Below, one piece after another: positions 12,679 to 23,035 of a DNA stretch of 64,000 bases. The number at the start of each line of letters is the position of its first letter. Within the stretch, counting starts at the first letter, position 1. The notes beneath the pieces were generated by a model. That model was not told the origin of the DNA and searched no databases. It saw only the letters and a program-made list of their open reading frames with translations. This DNA is from Arachis hypogaea (Eukaryota > Streptophyta > Magnoliopsida > Fabales > Fabaceae), in contig NC_092040.1 in the NCBI RefSeq assembly GCF_003086295.3, forward strand, positions 3,100,001-3,164,000. The letters run 5' to 3'. A program made the translations under genes and the position numbers.

Positions 12679-14517
12679 TTAATTGCACTGCATATCTTCC
12701 ACCTGAAGTGGATTAACTCCTTGCTGAATTGCCTTATTAGCTTCTTCATTCTCATATACTAACATAGCTTCCACCAATTCACTAGTTTGTAGTGAGTTAA
12801 AAGGTGGATCAGGTGGTTTACTCTGGGCTGGATCCTCCAAAGCTGTCTGAGGGATAGCTAAGGAGAGTACTTGGCTTAGTTGAATGGATACAATCCAATT
12901 TTCTTGAAAATGGGGAGGATGATCAAGGTTGTTCAAAATAAAGTCATTGGGCTGGACAGAGGAAGAGTTTGGTGTGTTGCAGGTTTGGGTCATGGCATGG
13001 GGGTTTTTGTCTAATTGGTGTTCTGGTTGGGAAACAGGGTTATTACTATTAATCTGTTGGTGTTGGACAGTGTTTTTTCCTGGAGTATTAGCTATTTGGG
13101 CTTGTTTGTGGGCATGTGTGTTTGGGCTTTTTGGTCTGGTTGTGGACATATGGGTAGGGTTAACTGGCTTAGGAAGGTCTAGATTATTCTTCTTATGAGA
13201 GGGAGTTGAGGACATACCTTTGTCTTTTTCTGATTGTGGTTCATTACTGATTCCTGCCGTCGCTTTAGGATTGCTTTCTTCATTCCTTTCAGGTTCTTCC
13301 TCTGCTAGTACAGCAAAACGTGACTGTCGCCCCTCACTCTCTATCTTTCTTTCCTTCTCCTTTTCTTTTCCACCTCCTCCACTACTTGTACCTTCTCCTG
13401 GTTTTGTGGTCTTTTTGCCACGCGTAGACCTCTGTACTATCATCCAGGGGCCAAAGGCATCAGCAGGTTCCTCTATCACTTTTTTGCCCTTGTCAATATT
13501 CTTATTTCCATTTCTATCCTCTTCTTCAACCTCTGTATTTGTCGCTTGACCTTCCTTCTGGATTTGTTGCTCTGGTGAGGGATCTTGTTTTCCTTCCTTG
13601 CAGTTGGCTTTGTCATGTCCCACTCTTCCACACCTAAAGCATACCAAATGAATGCCCTCATTTTCCACTACATGAGTTTGTCCGTTAATCTGGTATTGAG
13701 AGATTAGAGGCTGTTGTAGGTCAACCTCCACACATAACCGTGCAAATTTTCCCCTTGTGATTTCTGCTGTATTTGTGTCCACCTTGATGGTTCTTCCCAC
13801 AATGTTTCCTATTTTTTCCAAAATAGGTCTACAGTAGTACTCTATGGCCAAACCTGGAAGTCTAATCCAAGCTGCTATATTATCTATGGAAGTATTCATT
13901 GGATTAAAATTTGGTTTCCACAACCTTACTGAGAGGTAGTGATCCAGAATTTTCCATGGCCCCTCCATTAAAGCAAAATCCAGATCTTCAGAATTATAGA
14001 ACTTGACAAAGAAAAACTCATTTCCGAGGTCAATGACGTCAATGCTTCCCCTCTTCCCCCACATCACCTCTAATCTCCTCTTCATAGCCAACAATGAAAT
14101 TTTTCTCCCCAACAATTTAACAATGAGTGTGTCCCACCATTCCTTCCTGAGTTCTCTTTTCACTTCTTCCCCTATCACTAGATTGTAGAGGCCGTTTGGC
14201 ATTTTTTTGACAATAATATCTGATTCATCCTCATCACTATCCTCTGGTTCTTCAACAGTTTCATCAGTAGCCATTTTCTCTATATTTTGATCACCCACCT
14301 CATTGGCAGCGTTCTTCCCCATTCTAACAATTTCTGCAAAAGAGTGGGGGACTCCTCCGACCCTGCTTTCTTGTTCCTTGTTGCTATTTTCTTCTACTTG
14401 GGCCTCTTGTCTTCCATGTTTCTGATGCTCGACCTCTGTTTCCATCATCCATTCCTCCACTCTAGGTGTCAGAGCCATCTCTCCAGAGTATTCCTCCGCT
14501 TCTCCCGTCTTCCTCAC
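12679..14517 (-). CDS. LINE ORF1 protein: DUF4283 plus CCHC zinc knuckle, 612 aa
   Basis: It is an uninterrupted frame of 612 codons. Residues ~125-280 match the DUF4283 domain typical of plant L1 ORF1 (LEVMWGKRGSIDVIDLGN, then FALMEGPWKILDHYLSVRLW). A single zinc knuckle, CFRCGRVGHDKANC (CX2CX4HX4C), follows at about residue 295. The C-terminal half is low-complexity, rich in Glu, Lys, Pro, Ser and Asn. This protein would bind the element RNA and form the ribonucleoprotein with ORF2. ORF1 and ORF2 are separated by 88 bp. It is intact here, unlike ORF2. Confidence 0.85.
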   Translation of the reverse strand: MRKTGEAEEYSGEMALTPRVEEWMMETEVEHQKHGRQEAQVEENSNKEQESRVGGVPHSFAEIVRMGKNAANEVGDQNIEKMATDETVEEPEDSDEDESDIIVKKMPNGLYNLVIGEEVKRELRKEWWDTLIVKLLGRKISLLAMKRRLEVMWGKRGSIDVIDLGNEFFFVKFYNSEDLDFALMEGPWKILDHYLSVRLWKPNFNPMNTSIDNIAAWIRLPGLAIEYYCRPILEKIGNIVGRTIKVDTNTAEITRGKFARLCVEVDLQQPLISQYQINGQTHVVENEGIHLVCFRCGRVGHDKANCKEGKQDPSPEQQIQKEGQATNTEVEEEDRNGNKNIDKGKKVIEEPADAFGPWMIVQRSTRGKKTTKPGEGTSSGGGGKEKEKERKIESEGRQSRFAVLAEEEPERNEESNPKATAGISNEPQSEKDKGMSSTPSHKKNNLDLPKPVNPTHMSTTRPKSPNTHAHKQAQIANTPGKNTVQHQQINSNNPVSQPEHQLDKNPHAMTQTCNTPNSSSVQPNDFILNNLDHPPHFQENWIVSIQLSQVLSLAIPQTALEDPAQSKPPDPPFNSLQTSELVEAMLVYENEEANKAIQQGVNPLQVEDMQCN

Positions 14518-14773
14518 CTTTTTAAGTTTCTCAACGATGATTCTCCTTCCCTTCTCCTTTCTCTAGGATCATGGGATCTGGACGTCCCCCCTCTCACATA
14601 AGCTCCTCTCATAGAGGACAAAAATCACTCGCACCAGTTGAAGGAAAATCCAGCCAAATTTTATCAAGTATACTCAATTTATAAGAACTTGAGAAGTCTA
14701 ATTTCAGCTACTTATACTTGAACCTTTTTTTGTTAGCAAGATTGAATAGTCAACAAGACTTTTGAGAGAATGA
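14518..14773 (-). other. LINE 5' UTR
   Basis: This is the stretch between the ORF1 start and the right-hand target duplication. It has no open frame of note. L1 5' UTRs usually carry an internal Pol II promoter, but I cannot identify one by eye. Confidence 0.5.
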
Positions 14774-14789
14774 TCAATTGGGATTTGAT

Positions 14790-16219
14790 GAAATGGCTTA
14801 GTGATGCAGGTGCATGTAAAGTGTGCAGTCCAAATGCAAAAGCAAAGTGATCTCAAGGCTGCTGAATGGAAATTGAAACCACAACCCAGCCCAATGCCAA
14901 TCAAGCCCAAGGGAAAGCAACCGTAAGCTTCTCTAAGTTCACTTCGAGTAAAGCACAGAGAAAAAAGGGAGTTTCACTTTTTCATTCTAATACCAAAAAG
15001 GAAGAGAGGAAAAGCAAAATCAAGAAAGTCATGTCAAATCAAGATAAAAAAAAATCAAGTTAAACATAATCAGAAAAGTTAAATATAATTTGTTTTTATT
15101 TACATGCAAGTCAATTACATGCTGTTTTCTCCTTCCTTCTGCATCATTATTTCGAGTAAGTTAAAGAAATTTGTGGCTAGCTTGCTTTGCTGTAAATCAA
15201 TAGTTAATAATGAAACTTGGGGACAAAGCACAAGACTAAGGGTTTGAATTTTGTCAAGCTCTCTGAGAAAGCTAATCGCTACTGTTCTCCCCTCTGCTGT
15301 CGTGTTTAACACTGATTTGTAATTCCTGATTTTCTAGACTAATGGAAGAAAAAGAAAGGAAAATTTTAGCTAGCTCAAGATTCAAAAAGTTGACTTTGTA
15401 AATAATCCCTAACTAAGAAAATAGAGTTCATACAAAAAGAAAAATAATCTTCATTTTCGTTCAAGGAGAGAGAATCGAAAGAGAGAATAGTGAAACCTTA
15501 CAAATATAGTTTGAAGCCTTAGAAGTATTGCACCTCCACTAAAAAGAGAACTTCGTCAAGATAAAGAATAACATTTGAGAGTTCAAAAGTTGGGTTCAAA
15601 ATATAAAGTTTGAACTGTAAATCATCATCTCCTTTATGATTTATCGTTGAGTATTCTATTTGTATGTTATGTCTTTCATTATCTCTGTTCAGTAGTAAAA
15701 GGCATAAAAAAGAAGCATTAAAAAAATCATTGAAAAAAAGAAGTAAAGAGAGGAATTTGGAGAGAAAAGTCAATATTTATTTCAAATATCTTTTGATTGT
15801 ATTTCTGTTTTGTTTCTGATGTCTAAGTTATATCCCTTATTAAGTTGGGTAAGCACTTAGTGTGTTAGGAGTATAAGAAGTTACATAGCTAAGTCAAGTT
15901 TAGGTAGAAGCTTGATTTGTCTCAGATAGGATTAGGTTGAATCCTAGGAAATTGGTTATGCCATCTTCTTCTCTCCTGTATTGATTTTATTTTTCACGAT
16001 TTATAAGACAAAATAAAATTGTCTCTTACATAATTTATCTCGCAGACAGAATAGAAGCTAAATTACATTTTATGGATTGAGGCAAGATTAATCAAGTTTA
16101 AAAAAAAGTCATAGATTCAACCCCCCAAGAACCTTCAAAAAACACCAATGAAACATGAAAAAGCATTACCTGGTCCGCTTCTTTAAACCATGTTAGAAAT
16201 AAAATCAGAAACTATCAAA
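14790..16219. other. Unassigned, probably LTR-derived DNA
   Basis: Before the LINE and SINE inserted, 14790 was contiguous with 8194. The stretch has several short open frames that look like chance. Motifs such as 'aggttgaatcctaggaaattgg' (about 15930-15950) and 'gattcaacccccc' (about 16112) resemble Ty1/copia LTR text. No gag or pol is present, so a solo LTR is possible but unproved. Confidence 0.3.
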
Positions 16220-16266
16220 TGACACAATCTATAGAGAAGCCAAGCCTACAAGTTCTTCAATTCAAC
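16220..16266 (+). pseudogene. Remnant of a WAT1-gene 5' flank
   Basis: 'gacacaatctatagagaagcc ... acaagttcttcaatt' aligns with 24150-24196, which lies ~185-230 bp upstream of the start codon of the third intact WAT1 gene. No exon 1-4 sequence follows. I take it as the 5' flank of the broken copy whose 3' half lies at 23036-23736, with the intervening gene body lost and the gypsy element inserted between. Confidence 0.45.
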
Positions 16267-16269
16267 TAC

Positions 16270-16459
16270 AATATTAGGAGTGGCAATGGGTAGGGTAGGG
16301 TAAGGTTTAGAACCAATTCTAACCGTACCCTACTCGCGAGTTAAGAATATCCAAACTCTAATCCTACCCGTTCTTAACCCGTGGGTTATAACCCTACCTG
16401 CATCTCCGTTCTTATTATAGTTTTTTATTGACAAATATCAAAATTGTTACTTGTCTCTT
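16270..16459. repeat. GGGTAGGG/CCCTACC-type repeat and flank of the gypsy insertion
   Basis: 'gagtggcaatgggtagggtagggta' is echoed in inverted form by 'aaccctaccc'-like sequence within ~130 bp. This looks like the end of a small DNA transposon, but I could not define both termini or a target duplication. The last five bases, CTCTT (16455-16459), are the left target duplication of the gypsy element. Confidence 0.35.
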
Positions 16460-17023
16460 TGATACGGAACGTAACCCAAGATAAGATGGAAGATCAAAGA
16501 AAGAGACTCATCTACCTCAATTTGATTTCCTGATGCAACAGCTAAGGGAATCACTCTACCTCACTTGATAACACCCAAGTTTCTCAAAGAAACTCAAAGA
16601 AAATTTCATTCATCAAAATTAAGAAAAAAGTGGCTACCAAGTGTTAGAGGGTTTTTATACCTCTTAAATTTAAAACCCTAACTCATAAGTTCACTAGAAT
16701 AGAAAAAGAAATGGACCAAATCATATCTGAGCCTAAAACAAACAAACAACAAAAATAAAATAAATATAAAATAAATTTTAAGAAGGTGATGTCTCTTTTA
16801 ATTCATCTTGATTAATGAGGGTCTTCAATGCATCTTGTAAAATAGTAAGACATTTGACTTTTGATAATCGCTAATCATTGTCTTGCCTAATTCTTGATGC
16901 ATCTCCTGAACACATGCTTTAGCCATGTTTACAAAACCTTCTTTTATTCTCTTAGTTATTGCTCTTGTAATTGGACCAATTGGCATATGACAGTTCTCAG
17001 TTTGTCCCGCATGACTCGTATCA
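16460..17023 (-). repeat. 3' LTR of the gypsy element
   Basis: 564 bp, TG...CA on both strands. Compared with the 5' LTR it keeps about 55 bp near 16913-16966 and a 9-bp stretch near 16478 that the other copy lacks. The pol frame continues into it as far as 16825. Confidence 0.9.
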
Positions 17024-17832
17024 TTCCTTCCCTCCTGAAAAAGATTCGTCCTCGAATCTGCATCACAATCAAAAGGAGATAGGTCAGAGACATTAAAAGT
17101 AGCTGATACATTATACTCACCTGGAAGGTCAATCTTATAAGCATTGTTATTGATCCTTTCGAGCACTTGAAATGGACCATCACCCCTAAGGTCTAACTTG
17201 GATTTTCTTTGAGTAGGAAACCTCTCCTTTCTCAAATGAACCCATACCCAGTCACCAGGTTCAAAGACAGGTTGTCTTCGATCTTTATTCACCCGTTGAG
17301 CTGTCAACTTATTTTTCTTTTCAAGCAATTCACATGCTTTCAAGTGCATAGCTTTAACATTTTCAGCTTTACCTTCTGCATCCAAGCTAACAATATCACT
17401 CAAAGGCAAAGGTAATAAGTCTAAAACAGTTAAAGAATTAAAACCATAAACAAGTTCAAAAGGAGAAAATTCAGTAGAAGAATGAATAGTTCTATTATAA
17501 GCAAACTCAATAAAAGGTAAACAATCTTCCCAAGTTTTCAAATTCTTACCAACAACAGCACGTAATAAGGTCTCTAATGTTCTATTTACTACTTCAGTTT
17601 GACCATCAGTTTGAGGATGACAAGTAGTAGAGTATAATAATTTTGTGCCTAATCTACCCCATAAAACTTTCCAAAAATGACTCAAAAATTTTACGTCACG
17701 ATCAGAAACAATAGTTTGGGGAACACCATGCAAACGCACAACCTCTCTAAAGAACAGATCAGCAATATTTGTTGCATCATCAGTTTTATGGCATGCAATA
17801 AAATCAGCCATTTTACTAAATCTGTCTACCAC
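16825..17832 (-). pseudogene. gypsy integrase, catalytic core and C-terminal part
   Basis: It is an open frame of 335 codons. It starts in the core at VDRFSKMADF (first Asp), with IVSDRDVKFLSHFW (second Asp) and HPQTDGQTEVVNR containing the catalytic Glu. The GPF/Y-like stretch DGPFQVLERINNNAYKIDLP follows. After FNVSDLSPF comes GPITRAITKRIKEGF, and the frame ends inside the 3' LTR. It is offset from the upstream integrase segment (17863-18696) by a frame break near 17840-17862. Confidence 0.85.
17024..17036 (-). other. Polypurine tract of the gypsy element
   Basis: On the minus strand AGGAGGGAAGGAA lies directly before the 3' LTR (TGATACG...). This is the usual plus-strand DNA priming site. 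Confidence 0.8.
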
Positions 17833-17862
17833 AACAAAAATGCTATCTCGACCTTTTTTTGT

Positions 17863-18696
17863 TCAAGGCAAACCAAGAACAAAATCCATAGAAATATCAA
17901 CCCACGGATGCATAGGAACAGGTAAAGGAGCATACAAACTATGTGGTAAAGACTTAGATTTAGCCTGTTTACATGCAACATACTTAGCACAAAATTTTTC
18001 AACATCTCTACGCATGCGTGGCCAGTAAAAATGTTCAGATAACACATCCAATATCTTATGCACACCAAAATGACCCATCAAACCCCCATTATGTGATTCA
18101 AGAACAAGTAAGTCCCTCATAGAACAAGCAGACACACAAATTCTATTGCCACGAAACAGAAAACCTTCATGTCTATAAAATTTGTTAAATGCACTATGTT
18201 CACAAGAGGCATAAATAGTAGAAAAGTCAGAATCAGTGACATATAACTCCTTTAAAAACTCAAATCCCAATAACTTAAAGGTAAGGGTAGTAATCAAAGC
18301 ATACCTCCGAGATAAAGCATCAGCAACGACATTATCTTTACCTTGTTTAAAGGCAATCACATAGGAAAATATTTTAATAAATTCCACCCATTTAGCATGT
18401 CTTTTATCAAGCTTACCTTGTCCTTTTAAGTGCTTTAAAGATTCATGATCCGTGTGAATCACAAACTCCTTAGGTAAGAGGTAGTGTTGCCAAACCTCTA
18501 AAGCCCGAACCAAAGCATATAATTCTTTGTCATATGTTGAATATTTACGCTGAGCTAAATTCAACTTTTCACTGAAGAAGGCAATGGTTCGTTTTTCCTG
18601 CATTAAAACAGCACATATACCAATCTCAGAAGCATCACATTCAATCTCAAAGGTTTTATCAAAGTTAGGTAAAACAAAAATAGGAGCAGAACACAA
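17863..18696 (-). pseudogene. gypsy RNase H and integrase zinc-binding segment
   Basis: The N-terminal part is the retroviral-type RNase [19 protein letters not shown], then [18 protein letters not shown] and [13 protein letters not shown] carry the catalytic acidic residues. The HHCC zinc-binding domain of integrase follows, [20 protein letters not shown]... with CAKYVACKQ. The segment ends at MDFVLGLP, where the frame is broken before the catalytic core. Confidence 0.85.
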
Positions 18697-18738
18697 ACAG
18701 TCTTTTAGGATATGAAATGCAATGTTTTGTTCCCTTTT

Positions 18739-20039
18739 CTATTTAAATCCAACATCCTTTTTTATAACCTCTGTGAGAGGCGCAGCAATGGTAGAAATTT
18801 TTTTTACAAATCTTCTATAAAACCCAGCTAACCCATGAAAACTTCGTACCTCAGAAGCATTCTTAGGCGTTGGCCATTCACGAATAGCCTTTACCTTTTC
18901 CTCATCAACTTCAATTCCACTCGCACTCACAACAAAACCAAGAAATATAACTCGATCAATACAAAAAGCGCACTTTTTAAGATTAGCATATAATTTTTCT
19001 TTTCAAAGCACTTCCAAAACAGCTGAAACATGTGACAAGTGGTCATCCAAACAAGTGCTATAAATGAGAATATCATCAAAATAAACAACAACAAATTTAC
19101 CCAAAAAGTCTCGCAAAACATGGTTCATTAGACGCATAAAAGTACTAGGGGCATTAGTTAACCCAAAAGCATTACTAACCACTCATATAACCCATGTTTT
19201 GTTTTAAATGCAGTCTTCCATTCATCCCCTGGTTTCATTCTAATTTGATTATACCCACTTTTCAAATCAATTTTAGTGAATATACATGCACCATATAACT
19301 CATCAAGCATGTCATCTAACCTAGGGATAGGATAACGATACTTTACCGTAATTTTATTGACTGCACGACAATCCACACACATTCGCCAAGTACCATCCTT
19401 CTTTGGAACCAACAAAACTGGTACAGCACATGGACTCATACTCTTCCGGATGTGACCTTTGGCTAATAACTCCTCCACTTGCCTTTGAAGCTCCTTTGTC
19501 TCTTTAGGATTACTCCTATAGGCTGGTCTATTAGGAATGCTAGCACCAGGAATAAAATCAATTGGATGCTTAATCCCACGTAATGGAGGCAAACCACGTG
19601 GTACGTCAGTAGGGAAGACATCGACAAATTCCTGCAACAAAGAGACAAAGCTATTTGGCAAATTTGGGTTAAGGTCAGTGTCAGAAAATAAAGTATCCCG
19701 AAACCGAACCATAAACAAAGCTTTCTTGCCTATTAAAGCACTCTTTAAATCTCTCTCTTTTGCAAAGAAACACAATTTGCTCTCAACTTTCTCAATTTTT
19801 TTGGTATTTGTACTACTCTCATGACATGGACTCTTTTCGTTCTTTTCACTCACCTTTGGGCCTTTTGCTATATTCTTTTCTCTCATAGCCTCTTTTCTCT
19901 CAGATTTTTCTGTGATCTCACATTCCATGTTCCCCTTGGTATCCTGTTGAAGCTTCAACTGGTCAAGGTAAACCTCCTTAGGTGATAAAGGAGCAAGAGT
20001 GATCTTGCGACCATTAAAATCAAAGGAGAATCGATTCAT
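18739..20039 (-). pseudogene. gypsy reverse transcriptase, frameshifted
   Basis: The 20039-19158 frame gives the spacer and the RT fingers/palm (AVPVLLVPKKDGTWRMCVDC, then FTKIDLKSGYNQIRMKPGDE). A one-base loss near 19165-19172 breaks the frame just after GLYEWLVM. The catalytic YFDD box is still encoded at 19083-19072 but in another frame, with a stop shortly after. The RT thumb/connection resumes at 18930-18739 ([20 protein letters not shown]). The enzyme cannot be made from this copy. Confidence 0.85.
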
Positions 20040-20072
20040 GTAACCATCATGAAATGCTCGACGGTCGAACTA

Positions 20073-20384
20073 CTAAGGTCGCCCCAATAATAAATGACAA
20101 GCTTGCATTGGCACCACATCACACAATGCCTCATCAACATACTTGCCAACAGAGAATGCAACTGTCACCTGTTTCTCAACCTTGATCTCTCCACTGTCAT
20201 TCAACCACTGCAACGTATATGGTTTAGGATGTCGAAAACATGTCAATCCTAATTTCTCCATCATAAGTGTACTAGCCACATTAGTCCAACTCCCGCCATC
20301 AATAATTAGACTACACACTTTTTCACCCACCAAGCATCTAGTGTGAAAAAGATTGTGGCGTTGCTCTAGACTTTCTTCTTTCAC
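20073..20384 (-). pseudogene. gypsy aspartic protease segment
   Basis: FHTRCLVGEKVCSLIIDGGSWTNVAS is the retropepsin active-site region, here with DGG at the catalytic position as often seen in this branch. A single TAG at 20387-20385 separates it from gag, in the same frame, so gag and pol were one long ORF. Confidence 0.8.
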
Positions 20385-21506
20385 CTACAAATTCAAAGCG
20401 CGTCTAACAATAAGAGATTCACCATGGACTGCATACTCAACATCACCATCGGAACAATCATCCAAAGGTGGCATACTATTATGATCAGAATCATCACCAT
20501 GATCAGAATTAGACACAATATCATCTCCTCTAATAACCATTAATCTCCTGTTTGGGCATTCATTAGCATAATGACTCATACCATGACACTTGAAACATTT
20601 AATATCTCGATGCCTAGAAGTAGTAGAAGAAGAGTTAGAATTACCTTTCTTCTTCGTAGCATCAAACAACGCATTGGATTCAATACTCGTAGTCTTTGTT
20701 GTGTCAGCACCATGAGAGTGCCACTTGGGATTAGCATGAGACAATCCTCTTGGTGTTCTTCTTTGTTGTTGCTTCTCCACCTTCATGGTCATACTGACCA
20801 AATCCTCCATCTCCACATAATGGTGTAACTCCACCACATCAGCAATCGCTCTATTCAAACCACCTACAAATCGTGCCATAGTAACCTCAGTGTCATCTTC
20901 TATGTTGGCAGTAATCATAAGCGTCTCCATTTCCTTATGGTAGTCTTCAACAGACTTGGAGCCTTGAGTCAGTCGATGTAACTTCTGATGCACTTCCCTG
21001 TAGTAGTACGAAGGCACAAATCGTTTCTTCATGAGGCGCTTCATAAGATCCCAAGACTCTATAGGGTGATCATCATTCCTCCGTCTTGTCTTCACTAGTT
21101 CATCCCACCAAAGCAAGGCATAGTCAGAGAATGCAACTGCTGCCAAACGAACCTTCTTTACTTCAGAGTAATTATGACAAGAAAAAATTCTTTTCACCTT
21201 ACATTCCCACTCCAAATCAACTTCAGGATCATTTCTCCCTTTGAATGGTGGTATTTGCATCTTGATGGCGTTGATATTGCTATCTTGACTTTTGTGTCGA
21301 GGTGTTATAACCCCATCAGAGTCATCATCAGAAGGTACATGATTAGGACGCCGATTCCGGAAAGGTCCTTGTTTAGTATTCTTGGATAGTGTCTGTGTCA
21401 CCTCTTGCCTCTATGCTTCCAATTTAGTCAAGCGATTGGTTAAGTGGTGAATAGTCCTTTGCATCAACTCCATGTCAACTACAGTATCTTCGGAATGAGC
21501 TGCCAT
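20385..21506 (-). pseudogene. gypsy gag with CCHC zinc knuckle
   Basis: The likely start is ATG at 21506, with an in-frame TAG at 21413-21411 that cuts off the first ~31 codons. The remainder carries the retrotransposon gag domain (WECKVKRIFSCHNYSEVKKV, then YYREVHQKLHRLTQGSKSVE) and a zinc knuckle, CFKCHGMSHYANEC. It would form the virus-like particle and package the RNA. Confidence 0.85.
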
Positions 21507-22223
21507 AACAATGAACATGTAACAAAATGTTATAGAAAGGACCTCACAATCACTCGCTCACGTGTTTCACTCAAAGATGGACACTCGTGTTTATTCTCAA
21601 AATTAGCTTTTACCCTCTATTGAACTTAACACTCTTACCTTTTACCACTCTTGAATCTCTTTGACTGTTGCACTCTAGAAATAAAACAAAAATAAAAGAT
21701 AGAGAAAATCCGACGCAACGATAAAAGAAAAGATGGAAAGGATAATAAAAAGGGACAAAGACACAAAAGACAAAAGATAAGGATAATAAAAAAAAATAAA
21801 AATAATAAGAATAATAATAATAATAATAACAACGTATGTAATGATTTTTTTCTTTTTTTTTGCTAAAGTGCTACGGTGTAAACTTTAAAGTACGTACTCT
21901 CTTTTTTTTGTACTCAAGATGTGTTGGCAAAAGAAAATTTACTAATAATAAGAAGAAACTTTAAAAAGTGCGTACTCTTTTTTTTTCTAATAATAAGAAG
22001 AAAGATAATAAACTAATAGGAAAGGAAGGACGAAAAGAATAATGAGAAACACAAAAACAGCAAAAACAGACAATAATCATACGGAAAGGAATTAAAAAGC
22101 CAATCAACAAGAAAATAATAAGACGTAAGGATAAACGGTCATATATGACTGGATTTTTTTTAATGTATATAGAACACAAGAAGGAGAAACATAGACTAAT
22201 GAAAATTAATCTAGAACCTAAAA
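21507..22223 (-). other. gypsy 5' leader between PBS and gag
   Basis: About 720 bp, purine-rich on the plus strand, with many AAT/AAG runs and no coding signal. It should hold packaging signals, but none can be recognised by eye. Confidence 0.5.
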
Positions 22224-22233
22224 TCTGATACCA
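22224..22233 (-). other. Primer binding site of the gypsy element (initiator tRNA-Met)
   Basis: On the minus strand TGGTATCAGA follows the 5' LTR after two bases. It is complementary to the 3' end of plant initiator methionine tRNA. Confidence 0.85.
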
Positions 22234-22235
22234 AA

Positions 22236-22736
22236 TGATACGGAACGTAACCCTGGAAGATCAAAGAAAGAGACTCCTCTACCTCAATTTGATTTCCTGA
22301 TGCAACAGCTAAGGGAATCACTTTATCTTACCTGATAACATCCAAGTTTCTCAAAGAAACTCAAAAAAAATTTCATTCATCGAAATTAAGAAAAAAGTGG
22401 CTATCAAGTCTTAGAGGATTTTTGTACCTCTTAAATTTAAAACCCTAACTCATAAGTTCACTAGAATAGAAAAAAAAATAGGCCAAATCATATTTGGGCC
22501 TAAAACAAACAAACAACGAAAATAAAATAAATTCTAAAAAGGTGATGTCTCTTTTAATTCATCTTGATTAACGAGGGTCTTCAATGCATCTTGTAAAATA
22601 GTAAGACATTTGACTTTTGATAATCGCTAATCATTGTCTTGCTTAATTCTTGATGCATCTCCTGAACATATGATCTCTTGTAATTGGACCAATTGGCATA
22701 TGACAGTTCTCAGTTTGTCCCACGTGATTCGTATCA
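22236..22736 (-). repeat. 5' LTR of the gypsy element
   Basis: 501 bp with the same termini as the left LTR. It has lost ~55 bp near 22665-22675 ('gaacatatgatctcttg') compared with the left copy. A CTCTT target duplication follows at 22737-22741. Confidence 0.9.
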
Positions 22737-22787
22737 CTCTTTCTTGTATCTTTCGGTGTATTTATATTTTTTTTTCTTTTAAAACAA

Positions 22788-22942
22788 GAATTTAATTTTG
22801 ATGTGCCGACAATCTAAAATAGTTTCATGTGCATTCAATTATGTATCGTCATGTTAGCAGAAATAACTACTTTTCACAGTATAGACATGATTAAATGACT
22901 GTGTAAAATGGTTTATACTGTCAGTACATCAAAATTAAACTC
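22788..22942. mobile_element. MITE with TTTAATTTTGAT termini (copy 1)
   Basis: The ends GAATTTAATTTTGATGTGCC and ...GTACATCAAAATTAAACTC are inverted repeats. The interior has no coding capacity. A second member of the same family is at 34101-34261. Confidence 0.65.
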
Positions 22943-23035
22943 TTAAAACAATTGTTAAACAAGGCTTTATTGCTTCTATTATCCATTTACAAAGCCTCAA
23001 AAACTTTCTAATAATTCTCACTTATTATGAACTAT

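Larger units (their letters stand above)
8416..14773 (-). mobile_element. Nearly full-length L1-type LINE retrotransposon
   Basis: The element is flanked by the 16-bp target duplication TCAATTGGGATTTGAT (8400-8415 and 14774-14789) and ends in poly(A) on the minus strand, seen as a T run near 8416-8425. It carries ORF1 (14517-12679) and ORF2 (12590-8469), with a 5' UTR of about 256 bp. This is the full L1 architecture in about 6.4 kb. The exact duplication and the near-open frames point to a fairly recent insertion. It reads opposite to the transporter genes. Many plus-strand open frames here are shadows of these ORFs. Confidence 0.9.
16460..22736 (-). mobile_element. Complete Ty3/gypsy LTR retrotransposon (CRM-like pol), mutated
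   Basis: The 6.28-kb element has LTRs at 16460-17023 and 22236-22736, both TGATACG...CGTATCA, and a perfect 5-bp target duplication CTCTT (16455-16459 and 22737-22741). It reads on the minus strand, so the right LTR is the 5' one. The order is gag, protease, RT, RNase H, integrase, as in gypsy. Several stops and frameshifts make it non-autonomous. The LTRs differ by scattered substitutions plus two indels, so the insertion is not very recent. The RT/integrase text and the pol frame running into the 3' LTR suggest the CRM branch of chromoviruses, recalled rather than tested. Confidence 0.9.

Noticed and set aside
12929..14601. Plus-strand frames opposite LINE ORF1
   Set aside because: Low-complexity Leu/Ser/Phe-rich shadows of the Glu/Lys/Asn-rich ORF1.
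14866..15063. Lys/Ser-rich 65-codon frame
   Set aside because: Compositional, with no homology cue, promoter or partner. It lies in probable LTR-derived DNA.
16460..22736. Centromeric location inferred from a CRM-like element
   Set aside because: A single CRM-like copy beside transporter genes says nothing about the centromere. No satellite array is present.
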